Positions 10,861 to 22,661 of a stretch of DNA of 64,000 bases are shown here, in pieces. The translations under genes and the position numbers were made by a program. The stretch is from Hyparrhenia diplandra (taxonomy: Eukaryota; Streptophyta; Magnoliopsida; Poales; Poaceae). Under the pieces are notes generated by a model. That model saw nothing but the letters and a program-made list of their open reading frames with translations. It was not told the origin of the DNA and did not search any database. The stretch lies in assembly GCA_015847255.1 (NCBI GenBank), contig JADLZK010012239.1, forward strand, positions 124,001-188,000, given 5' to 3'. How positions within the stretch are numbered: position 1 is the stretch's first letter; each line of letters starts with the position of its first letter.

Positions 10861-13542
10861 TCACCTTGTCGGCCGATCACTTGGTGGACATTGTTCCGAG
10901 GAGGTGTTGCTCCCCACATGTACGTCGTCTGTATCCAATGGCTCCAGCACAAGAACTGCACCATCGCTCATGCCCACTGCCATCTGGTTTGGCTTCCAGG
11001 GATGTGTAGCGACCACTGTGGGATAGACAGGTTCACCGCTGCTGGAAATAAGAAAGACAACAGAAACAAAACGTTGGTTACCAGAATTGAAACAAACCAA
11101 AAATAGGAACTACTTGAAACTCCACATACCTGGATTTTTTTTTTTTTGACGGTAAAAAGACTGTGGGGAAATGCCCACAGTACACAAAATTTTCATTAAT
11201 AAAGAGAAAGACTGTGGGGAGATGCCCACATACCTGGATATTGAAGATGGTATGTAGGCAGAGGGTGCTATCCTGCATTGCAACATAAGAGATTCTGCAT
11301 CTGCATTGAATATTCCAATTGCTCCATCACGAAATCCAGCATAGACCAACAAACAGCCGAGTGAGTATACTGCACTCGAAATTGGAGCAGGGAGTGAATC
11401 TCTTGGGAACCACTGCATTATCATGAAAGGTTAAAGATTAGTGTGTAATGTGCTTATTACAATGCATCGATACGATTAGGAGCATTCTACAAGCATGATA
11501 TAAATCATGCCATATGTTCGTACACCGACTCAAGAGTCAAAGATGCATATGGTAAGAAAGATATGCAAATATATGTTATGAAAATGTTGTGAATGACTTA
11601 CAGAGCACAAGAATTTTAGTTGCCAATCATAGATCGCCAATTGGCTCTCATGAACTACTAAAAGATGCGTTCCATCATAATGAAACTGCACCATTGTATC
11701 ACCAACTAAAGCACCAGAACCATTAGATGGATGCTTGATGTATCTCAATTTTTTCTGCTCCCAACCATCAATGCTCCAAACACATAGCTGAAAATTTCAT
11801 TTCATTTGGGGAAAAAACAATGATTTAGAAACAAACAAGTATAATTCACAAAATTTTCTAGAATATATTTAAAGATCTTATAGACTAAAGGACTATATGA
11901 AATGCGATAAAATATAACATTGGGTTGAACCCATGCTCACATGTGCATAGCTTACATTTAACTCAACATCCTTTAAATTAATAAATAACGAAGAATAGCC
12001 GGTCTATTTTTATATATATTTGAATTCATACCTGAGCATCAGCATCTGAAGATACAAGCAACCCCATTGATTGCGAAAATGCTAGTCCAGTTATCTTTTT
12101 TGATGACCTGCAAGCACAACTTCAACCTGTGCAATTCGAATAAGATAAGTTGATATTTTGGCATATCAATATTAAATATTAACTAAATGGTAATTAGTAC
12201 ATTAAGCATGATGTTCCACATAGGAATAATCTATTATCTTTAAGGAGATTCTCAAATCTTTAAATGTCTGGCTGACAACGTATGTATGGTTTATGAAATC
12301 TTTTTTTTGGGTCATACGACAAGGTGCTTACTACTCTTTATAGTGATGCTAAGCTATACCACAAACTTGTGAGAGATTACATGTATCTTGTGGTATCTCC
12401 ACAAAGTCCATAAAATGTATATAATTTGTTATGTCAAAAAAGAACATATGTAAAATGACATCCTGATATAAGTAAAATAGGGGTATATATACCCTAAAAA
12501 AGAAACATGTTATTTTACGATGGTTAGACTACTGCATTTCCAGTTAAAAACATATATAGTGAGTTTTGCCAATACTCTAATATTCATGAAAACAGGGGAT
12601 GACATATTCATGTTTAATACTTACTTCATCAGTATGGGCGTTGTAGATGTCAATATAAGAGTCCTCCTTCCTATAGCTATGATGTTATTGTCTAGTGGGT
12701 ACAATGCAATGAAAGTTGCAGCAGGTGGAGGTGCCATGAAAGTAGTCATGACCTATGAGAGATTCCACAAGATCCATGAAGCCAAAGAAAGGCACGGAAT
12801 AAAAATATTTTACAGAAGTAATCATGCAAGATTTGTAAAAGATGAATCATGGAATTAACTAAAGAATGCATACCTTGAATGTCTTCATGTTGAACAATGA
12901 GACTTTGCCACCAGAAGCAGAAATCAGATAGCGGTCATTTTTTGATAGTGCAGTGCAAGCTATTGCTTTCTCAGGGACGTTGCCGTCAGTAGCGTCGTTT
13001 GCCATTAGAATGCCCTTTTTTCGGTTGCCACAATACAGGTGAAACAGATTTGGACGACTAACAAAGTAGTGATGAATGGTTTTCAGAAAACAACCAAACA
13101 GAACTGCAGTGTTGAGATCAAAATAAGCTAGTGGTCCTTTTCTAACCTTGTCACTGCGCTCCCATTTCCACAGCTTATGAATAGCATTGGAGCTAAGAGC
13201 CAAAAGTGCCACCCCATTATCTGTGTATAGCAAGCACATAACCTATGGAGAAAATAAAACACAGTGCTTATCAGAATTATATACTGCTTTGAATATGAGC
13301 ATAACAGTCTTAAATTCTACTAAACCATTTGGTGTGTGCTATGTCATGAAAATCATAAGCACATCAACACATAGTGATGTGTGATATTCCTTGCATTAAA
13401 TAAATGTTATTGGACATACTTTGCTTGATGATGCTTCCGGATCTGGCATACGCATTATTTGAATATCTTTTGAGCCAATGATGTCCACCAATTTCCAGGC
13501 CTTAATTACTAGCTCAGGGGCTCTGCTCATTTCCATACATGC
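10861..13542 (-). pseudogene. TOPLESS-related corepressor fragment, copy 1
   Basis: Seven exons on - match the C-terminal WD40 part of TOPLESS/TPR corepressors: 13542-13420, 13242-12874, 12752-12625, 12126-12032, 11787-11602, 11412-11234 and 11041-10861. Family landmarks include LSSNAIHKLWKWER, ISASGGKVSLFNMKTFK, VMTTFMAPPPAATF, VQFHYDGTHLLVVHESQLAIYD and a VGMSDGAVLVLEP end. The N-terminal LisH/CTLH region and first propeller are absent, so only the last third or so of a roughly 1,100-residue protein is present. Exon 3 lacks one base (128 instead of 129 bp) and exon 4 lacks one base (95 instead of 96). Exon 4 has the same length defect in copy 2. It lies directly downstream of an NLR on the same strand. 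It could be a dead fragment or a domain spliced to the NLR. Confidence 0.85.
11122..11239 (-). mobile_element. Truncated LINE-type insertion over a splice donor
   Basis: A 90-bp insert (11136-11225) is flanked by identical 14-bp repeats, CCACATACCTGGAT at 11122-11135 and 11226-11239. One end is a poly(T) run (poly(A) on -), the hallmark of target-primed retroposition of a 5'-truncated LINE or SINE tail. Copy 2 of the locus (around 28610-28625) has no insert. The duplicated bases include the GT donor of the next-to-last TOPLESS exon, so the donor now exists twice. Confidence 0.75.
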
Positions 13543-15082
13543 CTAACATTTATTTCATACGGTTAGGAAATCAATATATTAAACTGCAAGGAAAAATAAA
13601 AAAGAAGCATGTGCATACTCAATTGGGCACTCCGCACTCATGAGTCATGAGTTCCTTGTCAGTAAGACAATATACATATTTCAAAACTGAGGCCCTTTTT
13701 CTTGCATTTCTTGCATTTTTATGGTCCTTGAGTAGTCAGGTGCCACACTTCATAATGTTAATTTGGGGTTGGGGTTATGTAGCCAGGTTTTAGGGCATTT
13801 GTGAGGATTGATTTACAGCAATATATCTGAGTAAAAAATATTTTGTAAAAATCTGAGTAAAAAGACTTACTTTTTCATATTGCAATCTTATTCTTTAGCA
13901 AATTAAGATCGTTTTTGTAGCGGTGACAAGCATCCAAAACCAAAAGGCTTAACAATTTCAGGGAAGTTTTATCAAAATACCTAAATATCATCTTTTCTGC
14001 TAGGACTTCGATAAATTTTTGTACCATCCGAGTTTGTTTGGTTGAATTCATATTTCTGTAATTACACCAAATCTTCCAAAAGTGGCCTCTCTATCCTATA
14101 GCTCTACCAAAAGCCCTAAATTTCTGCAAATTTATTATTCAATTTCCCCACTCACAGAATCCCATGTCCGACACCACCAACATATAAGCCACTTACTGTT
14201 AGTCCATTTTACTACCACTGCTCTTCTTAAGTGATACATTGTGTCATTTCTTCATTGTTAATATAATTATTATCATGCACGACGCTTTGACAGTGCTTCT
14301 TGTGTGAAATGATGATTTTTTTCTATAAAAAGAATAAATTGTTTGAGTTTAATTTGAAATTTCATGTTCATTGCTTGAGAGTCGAGACAGAATTTTTACC
14401 CATATTGTAAACCCCGTGACCATGAATATCAAATCATCATAAATGTATCTGGCCTTAGTCGTGTCAGCAAGGCACAACCGACCGGATGGTTAACTATGGC
14501 ATTGATGAGTGGCAGACGACTCTATGTGATGGAAAATCCAGACTATCCCCCTCTTTTTTTATTTAATTTGCTTTATGTGGCCTTTTGTTAAACATTTTTG
14601 GCTCTTTTGATGAAATTTAACTATTCATATTTGGCGTACTAGGAGTTGGACGTCCACTATAGGGAAGGAAAACAACAAATTAGGAAGCTTATTAGACCTA
14701 CTTTGAGGTAAAAAAGGTGGATAGTAGTAACACCCAGTAAGCTTATTAGGCCACTACAATACATGCATGCAAGTGAGAATGAGATGAGCGGTTTTTTCTT
14801 TCTATGGGCTGGCCTTGTTACTTGCTTTTGGTAAATTTAGAGTAACTATATTAGGACACCTCGAATAGTAGGAGTTACAGGAATAACTCATTTTCCTAAA
14901 AAAATTAACAATAACTAAAAGAAGAGAAACTAGCAGCAGCTATAGATTCCATTATTCCTATTTCGTGAGGTACCTAGAAAGGTACCTTCGCAACTGAAGC
15001 AAAGGCGTGGGTGTGGATTTGAGATGAATAAACGTTTCATTGCGCCTATTGCAAAGAAAGAAAGAAAGACAGGAGAGAGGAA
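13543..15082. other. Spacer (or intron) between NLR 1 and TOPLESS fragment 1
   Basis: AT-rich with no coding signal. It is alignable with 30874-32296 of unit 2, including the tract GTAAATTTAGAG near 14830 where unit 2 carries a Tourist-like MITE. If the NLR is spliced to the TOPLESS exons, this is an intron of 1,597 bp (15139-13543). Confidence 0.6.
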
Positions 15083-18000
15083 TTAAAGAAGCCGGTAGCG
15101 TTTGAAAGCATGCATGCATTCCTGGGTCATCATACGTACCTCTTGGTAGCGTGACATCATATCTCGTCCCCTTTCGCTTACAAGGGTGGGATGTTTTGGA
15201 TGGACTGCGGCCGCGTGCTTCAGTGCAGCCTCCGCTTCCTCCACCTCCCGAGGACCGGCACCTTCACGGGTCACATAGGCTTCGACTCTCTGGAGCGAGC
15301 TTGTTCCAAGGTTCTGGAAGCCAAGCATCTTGTCAAAACCAAGATGCAGGTTCTTGTCTTTTAGGGAGCCCACATAAACCTCAAACTCAAGGTATTCAAG
15401 ACTTGGCATGATAGTATTAGATGATGGTGCCCTGCAGCTGTTGCACTCACTGCCGTGCAGATCAAACCAGATGGATATACCATGTATCGCTAAGAATCTC
15501 AACTTGCGAAAGTAGCCAACATCTTCATCAGTACGAATCTTTATGCTAACTACTGACTTGGTGTCACTTCGTGAATACAGTACGAGGCAACTGAGCTCGT
15601 GCAACTTGGCAAGGTTTTCCATGTCCTGGTCATTCACAACTAGCACTTGCACATTCAGATAGGAGAGGTTTGGAGCAAGCGATGAGTTAATCCATGCCGG
15701 CAGTCTATCGAACACCATGCATTCCCTCAAATCCAGGAAACGGAGATGCCGACAGGAGACCCATCCTGCATCACAGTTCACCCTAGAACCCCGATTGTTG
15801 GGGAAAGAAAATATAAGTTCTTTGATATTGTGAAGATGGCCCAGGGACTCCAGCAAACTCTCAATGATCTTACTCGAGCAAACAGAAATCTCAGTCCTGA
15901 GCACCCTCAGTTCCTTCAGCAAGCCCAGCTCCTTCACAAACTGCATTGTACCATCTTCATTACACCATACACACAGCTCTTGCAATGATGTCAGCTTACC
16001 GATCAAACCAGCTGGCCCATTTCCTTTCTTATACCTTCCTTGTCGTAGGCAAACAAGTTGCGTCAGAAGTCCCACCTCCTCTGGCAGCTCCTCTAACCTG
16101 TTGTTCCATAAATCCAGTGTTTGCAGAAACCTCAGATATCTTACCTCCCTGGGCAGTTCAGTGATAAAGTTTGTCCCTACTCTGAGGTACCTCAAGTGAA
16201 GTAAACTCCCAAGATGACCATCCAACACACCTGTTCCGTGGTCTTTGCAAACCGAACATTGTTTTATGTCCGCCACACGTAAAACTGGGAGGCGTGGGCA
16301 TAATGCACAAAAATCGCACTGACCGGTGAAGATGGACCTCACTTTCTCCACAGAGATATTAGCCAGCTGACCAACGCTGTGCTCTTCAACACACTGTAGG
16401 GCTAACCTGCGAGAAATGCTCCCCTGAAGTTTCTGTCGCCCACCACCATTCAGTACAGTGACAAAATTTTCTTCACTTGACAATTGATGTATCAAATCAA
16501 GCACCATATCATGAACAGAGCATGCATCGACATACCCTTGGTGCCATCTCTCCTGTGGCTGGATCATGCTTCTATTTATTAGCTCATTGAAGAACCTCTC
16601 CCCAAGCTCAAATAATGATCCTACACCAGCTGTTGTTGCTTGTTCCTCGGAGATGAAACCTTCAGCAACCCACATCCAAATCAAACTATTTTTTCTCTAT
16701 GATCGAATCTTCGGAAATATGCTTAGATATAATAAGCAAGATTTTAGATGTGATGGCAGATCATAGTAGCTAAAAGACAAAATCTTTCTTGTATTATCTA
16801 TATTTTCATTTGCTTCATGCCCAAATCCAATAGAGTTGTATACCTCAGACCAGTCCTCCCTTGGTTTCCTGGCTAACAAACTAGCTAATGTAATGATAGC
16901 TAGTGGCACACCACCGCATTTCTTCAAAATCTTTTCACATGCCACACCTGAAGGACTATAAAAATAATTCCTTTCACCATCACCTATTCTTGCAAACAAT
17001 AATTTTTCTGAATTATAACGAGAAAGTGGCTGTATTTTGTAAGCCTCACTGGCATGTGTGTCAACTTCAGAAATACAGTAGTTATGACAAGTCTACTTCC
17101 ATAGTTACTTTCTTTCATAGCACATTTGACTAGTTCCCATGACCTCTTGTCCCATATATCATCGATAACAATGAAGCACCTATACATTCATGACAACACA
17201 AGAGCCATGAGATCATAATTAAAAATATGAGCAAGCATACAAAGAACAACAAAATGTGCAAACAAGGCGTTAAGCTTCTCAGAAGGTTTAAAGAAACGGT
17301 GAAGCAGTAATGGCCCAGGCTGAGGAAGTTGGCAAGGAAAAGGGTTGAAGAGATAGATGCAGGTTGATCAAGAGGGATTCCCCTAGAAGGCGATTTTAAT
17401 AGGATACTGTCATGTAGTGGTTTCAACAACATTTTATGACTTAGAAATATTTCTTATTTCTTAGCCTTTGTAAATAGAATGATATTTTTTTTTATCATTA
17501 CATACAACAAATGACCACACAAAAATAGTCTTCCATGCATGCTATTGTTTGGCAAGGTACTTGAAACAAGTCAAAAATTTCTAAACATGTCATGTAGCAT
17601 GAATTTGCAGCATCTTTAACATCCATGAAAATTTTAAGCTTGGTTTGAATGCTTCTGAATTTAATTTTGATTAAAATCTAATTTTTGTTAAGTGCTTCCT
17701 GAAGGGACTTTGGATTTCACCTAAGCACTTGTCTTGAAAATTACATAATAAAATAGTACTTTCTAAACCATACATTTAGATAAATTTTCTCGTAAGATGG
17801 GTTGTACTAACTCCTTTCATCCTTTATTTAATGAAACAAATAAGATAATGAAGAAAGAATATAAAGGAATGTGCTAGCTCCTTTAAGCCTTTATTTAGTA
17901 AAACAATAAGATATGAAGGAATATATATAATTGTAAGTTGCTGAAAGTTGAAACTAAAAGTCACAATGTAAGCTATGATCAGCATTGGGACATCGATGAT

Positions 18001-18935
18001 TATATCCGTACCTCTTTTCTTTGGCGAATTCATTAAGCTTGCCCATGAGCTGATTTTCATCCAACCCCACTAGTTTTGAATATGGGTACTTTTCCTCATC
18101 AAGACCAATGAGAATGTCTCTAAAAACTTTTCTCATATCAGGATTCCTACCAACTGGAACAAAAACCCGCATTCGAAGTGCGGTTTAAGCTGGTCATCGG
18201 CTGCTTTGTTCATGTTAGGATTCGGTCCACTGGAACTGAAGCTCTCCTCTTGAACTGCGGTTTAAAGTGATCATATACAGCTTTGGCAAGAGTAGTCTTG
18301 CCCAGTCCTCAGATCAACGATAGAGATGATTTTCAGCTTCATATCGGACCCGTGAACATCATCCCCTAAGGAGAGCATATTTATGAGCTCATCCCTTGGG
18401 CCTTCAATGCCTACAAGTTCTGTTGCGCTTTTTGTATAGATTCAGGATACGTGGGTCGATAGCGTTGAAGCTACAGGATTGACACCAATGTTGTCGGCGT
18501 GTACCTGCCACGCCTTGCTGCCGCCTCCTCGAGCTTCTCGTTGATTTCGTCAATAAGGCTAGAGAGCCTGCGGCGATCCTTGATCTTCTTGATAAATCTG
18601 CTCACGTTCTTCAGGAGTCGCCCGAGCAAGTTTGTGTCAGTAGGCTCATGGCTGCTCTTGACGTGCACCAAGAACGCGTCGACGATATCCTCCATATCGT
18701 ACGACGCCTCCCTGATATCGCAAACCCAATCCTTGACCTGCTCATCGAGCTGGTCTGGTGGCACATCACCGATCTTGCGGAGGACGGCGTGCACGGCCCT
18801 TAGCTCCCGTGATTGCTTTTGGATCTTCTTCTTCACGCCCTTCTGGAGGCCGTACTCCTTCTTGGCCAGCTCGTCCAGCTTGGTGATCAGGAGCCCTATC
18901 ACACCATCTATCACACCAGCTTTCACCAGATCCAT
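15083..18935 (-). pseudogene. CC-NB-LRR resistance gene homologue, copy 1
   Basis: Start ATG at 18935. Exon 1 (18935-18012) encodes an Rx-type coiled coil with the EDVID-like motif MEDIVDAF. Exon 2 (from 17179) carries kinase-2 VIDDIWD, GSRLVITT, CGGVPLAI, FPED-region and VHDMVLDLI (the MHD position, here VHD), then about 15 leucine-rich repeats. Stop at 15083 or, if spliced, donor GAG|GTACGT at 15140/15139. An intron (18960-19054) lies in the 5' UTR. Damage: the frame is lost after RRGRYTP near 18495, the P-loop block near 18305 is altered so that GFGGLGKTT no longer reads through, a 72-bp segment is duplicated at about 18141-18288, and one-base indels occur near 17090 and 16700. NLRs are cytoplasmic immune receptors. 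The 533-codon LRR part is intact. Confidence 0.88.
17180..18011 (-). other. NLR 1 intron 1
   Basis: 832 bp between the donor AG|GTACGG at 18012/18011 and the acceptor TATAG|GTGC at 17180/17179. The position, inside the Arg codon before the kinase-2 strand, is the same in all three NLR copies. The interior is AT-rich without genes. Confidence 0.65.
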
Positions 18936-19490
18936 GCTTGTAACCGCGGCGTGTGGTTCCTGCGAGCAGCAGCAGCAGCTTGGTGTTAAATTTGTGGATC
19001 TGGTAACAAGATGCACTGCGCGTCGGAGAAACAGCGAGGAAGGGGAAGGCTCACCCAGATTCGACGGCTGCTCTAACCTTGGCCTCAAGGAGCAACAGGA
19101 GGGAGATAGGGGAGCATCGTCATCTTCACGCCGCTCGCCGTCGTGGTTGACTTCTACTGACGAGGCTCGAGGGGATGGAAGACGTACAAGGACCTTTTTT
19201 TACAGAAGCGCGGACATGCACAGCACGCCACCTCCGATTCATGACCTCTCCAGGAGTGAGTGCGCCTACCCACTGCCCCAGCACCAGCAAGGAAGCAACC
19301 TCCTCATTTCCTCCTCATTTCCAAGCATCAGCTAGACTGTGCCCATCCGTGTTCTCTCGACTCGAATCTTGGCCAGTTGCCCGTTTCGTGTTGGGTTCTC
19401 ACCCTAGCTAGGGAGGTGCTGGGGTGTGATAACCGGAGCAATTTGTAGAGCTGGAGCTAAGTTGGCTCGACATTATTTTGTTTTTTTTTT

Positions 19491-19548
19491 TCCTCGGTGA
19501 TGGGTGGCTGACCTCGAAATCTTCAAAAGTCAAACAATCAGTTTAAGC
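19491..19548. repeat. CCTCGGTGAT tract, copy a
   Basis: A short conserved stretch (TCCTCGGTGAT...GACCTCGAAATCT) that recurs at 20659-20710, 35907-35960 and 38514-38572. The 19491 copy and the 35907 copy lie upstream of NLR 1 and NLR 2, so it is a useful marker of the duplicated upstream region. Its role is unknown. Confidence 0.55.
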
Positions 19549-19594
19549 CAACTGCTCCATTACTCCCTCTTGCAATCTTAAAAGCAAATTTGTA

Positions 19595-19808
19595 CTACCT
19601 CTATCTCAAAAAGAATATAAATCTCGCTTTTCGAGGAGTCAAACAAATTCAAATTTGATCAAATTTATACAAAATAGTAGTAATATTTGTGTCATAATAT
19701 AAGTTAGTAATTTTTGTGTCATCTACTCGGAGATACAAATTTTAGTAATTTTTGTATAAATTTGGTTAAAATTAAAATCATTTGACTTTTCAGGAAACGG
19801 GATATAAT
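19595..19808. mobile_element. Degenerate Stowaway-like MITE
   Basis: About 215 bp with inverted ends (CTCGCTTTTCGAGGAGTCAAA at the left against the complement of TTTGACTTTTCAGGAAACGGG at the right) and an AT-rich centre with internal repeats of AGTAATTTTTGT. The ends resemble those of the intact Stowaway copy at 19907-20163. The boundaries are approximate. Confidence 0.5.
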
Positions 19809-19906
19809 AGTTCAGATCCAGCCCCTGCTCTTACTTCGGATGCGGAATAATGCCAGCCACATGATGACAAGGGCATCTGCAGTCGTTGGCACCCTAGAAA
19901 AATATA

Positions 19907-20163
19907 CTCTCTCCGCCTCAAAATAGATGTCATTCTCGCTTCGAGAAGTCAAAGTTTTCAAAATGCCCGCAATTATATATTAAAATATATAAATATTTAT
20001 GTTAAGTAATTAGTATGGTCGGAAAGATCTTTAAGTCTAGTTTTTTAACAAATTTATTTGAAGATTTAAATGTTGCACATATTTCCTACAAACGTAGTCA
20101 AAGTTGAAAAAGTTTGACCAAAGCACTTTTTCCATAGTGACATCTATTTTGAGGCGGAGGGAG
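19907..20163. mobile_element. Stowaway MITE
   Basis: 257 bp flanked by TA at 19905-19906 and 20164-20165. Near-perfect terminal inverted repeats: CTCTCTCCGCCTCAAAATAG at the left, CTATTTTGAGGCGGAGGGAG at the right. It has no coding capacity. It sits upstream of NLR 1. Confidence 0.85.
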
Positions 20164-20189
20164 TACTACAGTAGTTGTTAATAGCAGTG

Positions 20190-20710
20190 TTCTACCAGAG
20201 CAAGCTACAGACGCGGAGCTAAGTTTGGCTCTGCATTATTTTTGGCTGCCTGAATAATCTGTGTCCAGCTGTTTGTCGTCATCCAGTGCATAGCGACACA
20301 ACAAGACTAACGATGCGTAAGCTGATCGGTTATCGTACCCATACCTGTTAATTATCCATGTGCAATTACCCAAAGGATAAATATCTGGATTTTTCAATGG
20401 GTAAGAGACTAGCAAAGCAAAGAAATAGCAAAGCAAAGCAAAAGTAAACGCAGGGAACTAGTAAAGCAAAAGCAAAGAACGAGCAAGCCATTTGGAGTAG
20501 CGGGCGTAACGGGTATACCCTCCCCATATCCATACATTACTAGATAATCCATACTCTCTCCAAACAACACGGGTATGGGTTTGGATATGGACATTGGATA
20601 TCCATTGACATCGTTAAACAAAGGGCAACATGTCCCATGCAAAATAAATAAATTAAAACTCTGGCTCCTCGGTGATGTATCGTTGACCTCGAAAACTGCA
20701 AAAGTCATAC
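20190..20710. repeat. Repeated upstream tract, copy b
   Basis: Similar to 35766-35970 and in part to 38370-38580 (shared GCAAGCTA..AGACGCGGAGCTAAG, TGAATAATCTG.TCCAGCTG, and CTCTGGCTCCTCGGTGATG). In unit 2 the tract lies directly upstream of NLR 2, so this is probably the ancestral 5' flank of the NLR, separated from NLR 1 by MITE insertions. Confidence 0.55.
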
Positions 20711-20737
20711 CAGTGGTTTAAGTTGTAAGTATCTTTA

Positions 20738-21031
20738 GGCCAATCTCAATGGTGAGTTTCATTACGTTGTTTCCAAGAGTGCCATGTCATATAAAATGAA
20801 ATGAAACTTACATGAAGCCCCTATTCTCAATGGAGAGTTTCATTCTGTGATTTCATAGGCATTTAATTTCATGACTCGGGGATAGTTGGTATTCGTGCCA
20901 AGAGAGTTTCACGAAGATGAAACTTTTTCCTTCTCTCTCCTCAATGTTTCATTCAAAAAGTGGACTTTTGCTGATGTGGCGCCTTATTTAATGTGCATGA
21001 AACACCTATGAAACCCTCATTGAGGCTGGCC
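20738..21031. mobile_element. Tourist-like MITE
   Basis: 294 bp flanked by TTA at 20735-20737 and 21032-21034. Inverted ends GGCCAATCTCAATGG and CTCATTGAGGCTGGCC. TTA targets and GGCC-type ends fit PIF/Harbinger (Tourist) elements. No gene inside. Confidence 0.75.
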
Positions 21032-21065
21032 TTATGGTAGTCTCAATATATGCTAGTAACACAAC

Positions 21066-22661
21066 TCCCTCCATATCACAAATAGATGGGCTTTTAGGGT
21101 GGTCAGTTAGTTTCACAATTAGATGGACTTTTGGCTTGCAATTAGAAAACTGGATGGATTTACCCCTGGAAACCAAACGCACGCGTATCGTAACTCGATC
21201 CCCGCACGCGTAGTAACTCCCATCGTAACTCTCCCCAACGCACGCGCCGCACGCAGTATTTACTCGCGTTCCATCCTATTCACTGCTCGCGCCGCGCGCC
21301 TCACGCTGCCGATCTCGCGTTCCATCGGAGCAGCACCGCCGCCACCGTGTTCCAGTGCGCGTCGCCGGCCGCCCTGTTCTAGCGCGCGTCGCCGGCCGCC
21401 ATGGCGCCGGAGTTACAGATCGTTTGCCCGGCCGTTTGGATCTAGAAGTGCTCAAGACGATGCTCGACGAGAAGCACGAACGCAAGCTCGCTGCCGAGAA
21501 GGATGATGACAAAACATCGGTAAGATAACAACTAACTAACCATGGCTTCATCTAATTGTTTGATACAAGGATGTTTGATACATAATGGTAAGATAACAAG
21601 CTAGTAACTAGCATCATTCTATTTGTTTCATGCAGCAAGCATAGCCACGGCTTCATCTAGCAAAAGATGCTTCGCATGGGAGAGAACTTGGCAGACGAGG
21701 AATCTTGAATTTGTTGCTTCCTTTCACCTTCATAGCTTCCGTCAAAACACTTTGTAGTGTTACAAAGATTCGGTTTGCTTTGTTTGCCGAATACTCCATG
21801 AATGCCTACAAAAGTGTGCAAGAAATGAGTCAATTGCAAAAAAAATGTTGTTGAAGAAACAATGTAACATGCGTGCTATTTGTGCAAGAAATACCTGTTG
21901 CACTGCAGGAACAAGATCGTTTAATGTTTTTGCATTCTTCTTATATTGAATTGCTTGACTAGCTCGAAAAAACCCAAGTCAAGAATGTTGAAATCTGGAG
22001 AATTGGGTGGTTGGCAAATCCTTGTTGCTTAGCATGCTCACAGAATTCGGATCATCCAACTTTACGTGGGTAGGTGGCATTATCTTGTTGAATAAATATT
22101 GGTTTCCCCACATCTTCTCTTGGCCATTTGGCACGAATGGCAGGCAAGACCTTGTTGATCATGAAATCTCTAATCACATCTCTTGTGATTGAAGTTATGG
22201 GCTTCATAACCAAGTCTCCACGAACACAACCAGTTCTCTGATTGCCTCTCATAGCCGGTTCATAAGTAACAAGTGGAAAACAACCAATCCTACCATCAAA
22301 AATGCAATTCCCATCCCTAAACCTTGGCCGAGCAACAACACACAAGAACATGATCCTAGGGATGTAATTCTTGTTCTTACAAGTCCTGTGGGGATCATCT
22401 TCTTCCGGTAGCAAATAATATTTTTCAGATTTTTGAGAGAGGAAGAACCATTTTTCATCAATGAACACAAAGTCAAATAAATCTCTTAACTTTGGATCAC
22501 CATGCAAATCCCTCTTAATCATGTCAACACACCACTGCAACCTAGACTTTTTATTAGCTTCAGTGAGATATGGCTTGATGCTACTAGAGTGGCGCCTAAG
22601 GAAACCTTGTTTCAAATACCTTTGAATCTTCGATTTGCTCATATGAAGTCTGGCGGACACA
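21066..22661 (-). mobile_element. Mariner-like element, truncated by a CACTA insertion
   Basis: The left end CTCCCTCCATATCACAAATA is of the plant mariner type. The interior encodes a transposase on - whose N-terminal part is cut off at 22661, exactly where a CACTA end begins. 21250-21500 is GC-rich and includes a tandem copy of GCGCGTCGCCGGCCGCC. No matching right end was found beyond the CACTA element. Confidence 0.65.
21653..22661 (-). pseudogene. Mariner-like (DDD) transposase, partial
   Basis: Two exons, 22661-21895 and 21805-21653, with GT..AG borders. The three catalytic Asp motifs of plant mariner transposases are recognisable: VFIDEKWFF (near 22440), IFIQQDNA (near 22090) and PPNSPDFNILDLGFF (near 21990). 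Upstream is the helix-turn-helix end KSKIQRYLKQGFLRRHS. A frameshift after QQDNA gives an early stop at 22052, and the segment between the second and third Asp looks shortened. The last exon (TLQSVLTEAMKVKGSNKFK) fits the family C-terminus. The enzyme would cut and paste DNA at TA sites. The N-terminus is lost to the CACTA junction, so this copy is inactive. Confidence 0.8.

Noticed and set aside
12520..12858. 112-codon + strand ORF over TOPLESS exon 3
   Set aside because: It is the complement of a conserved minus-strand exon plus intron sequence, and the equivalent in unit 2 is not open.
15151..16199. Plus-strand ORFs opposite NLR 1
   Set aside because: They mirror the antisense of the leucine-rich repeats and recur at the same places opposite NLR 2 and NLR 3.
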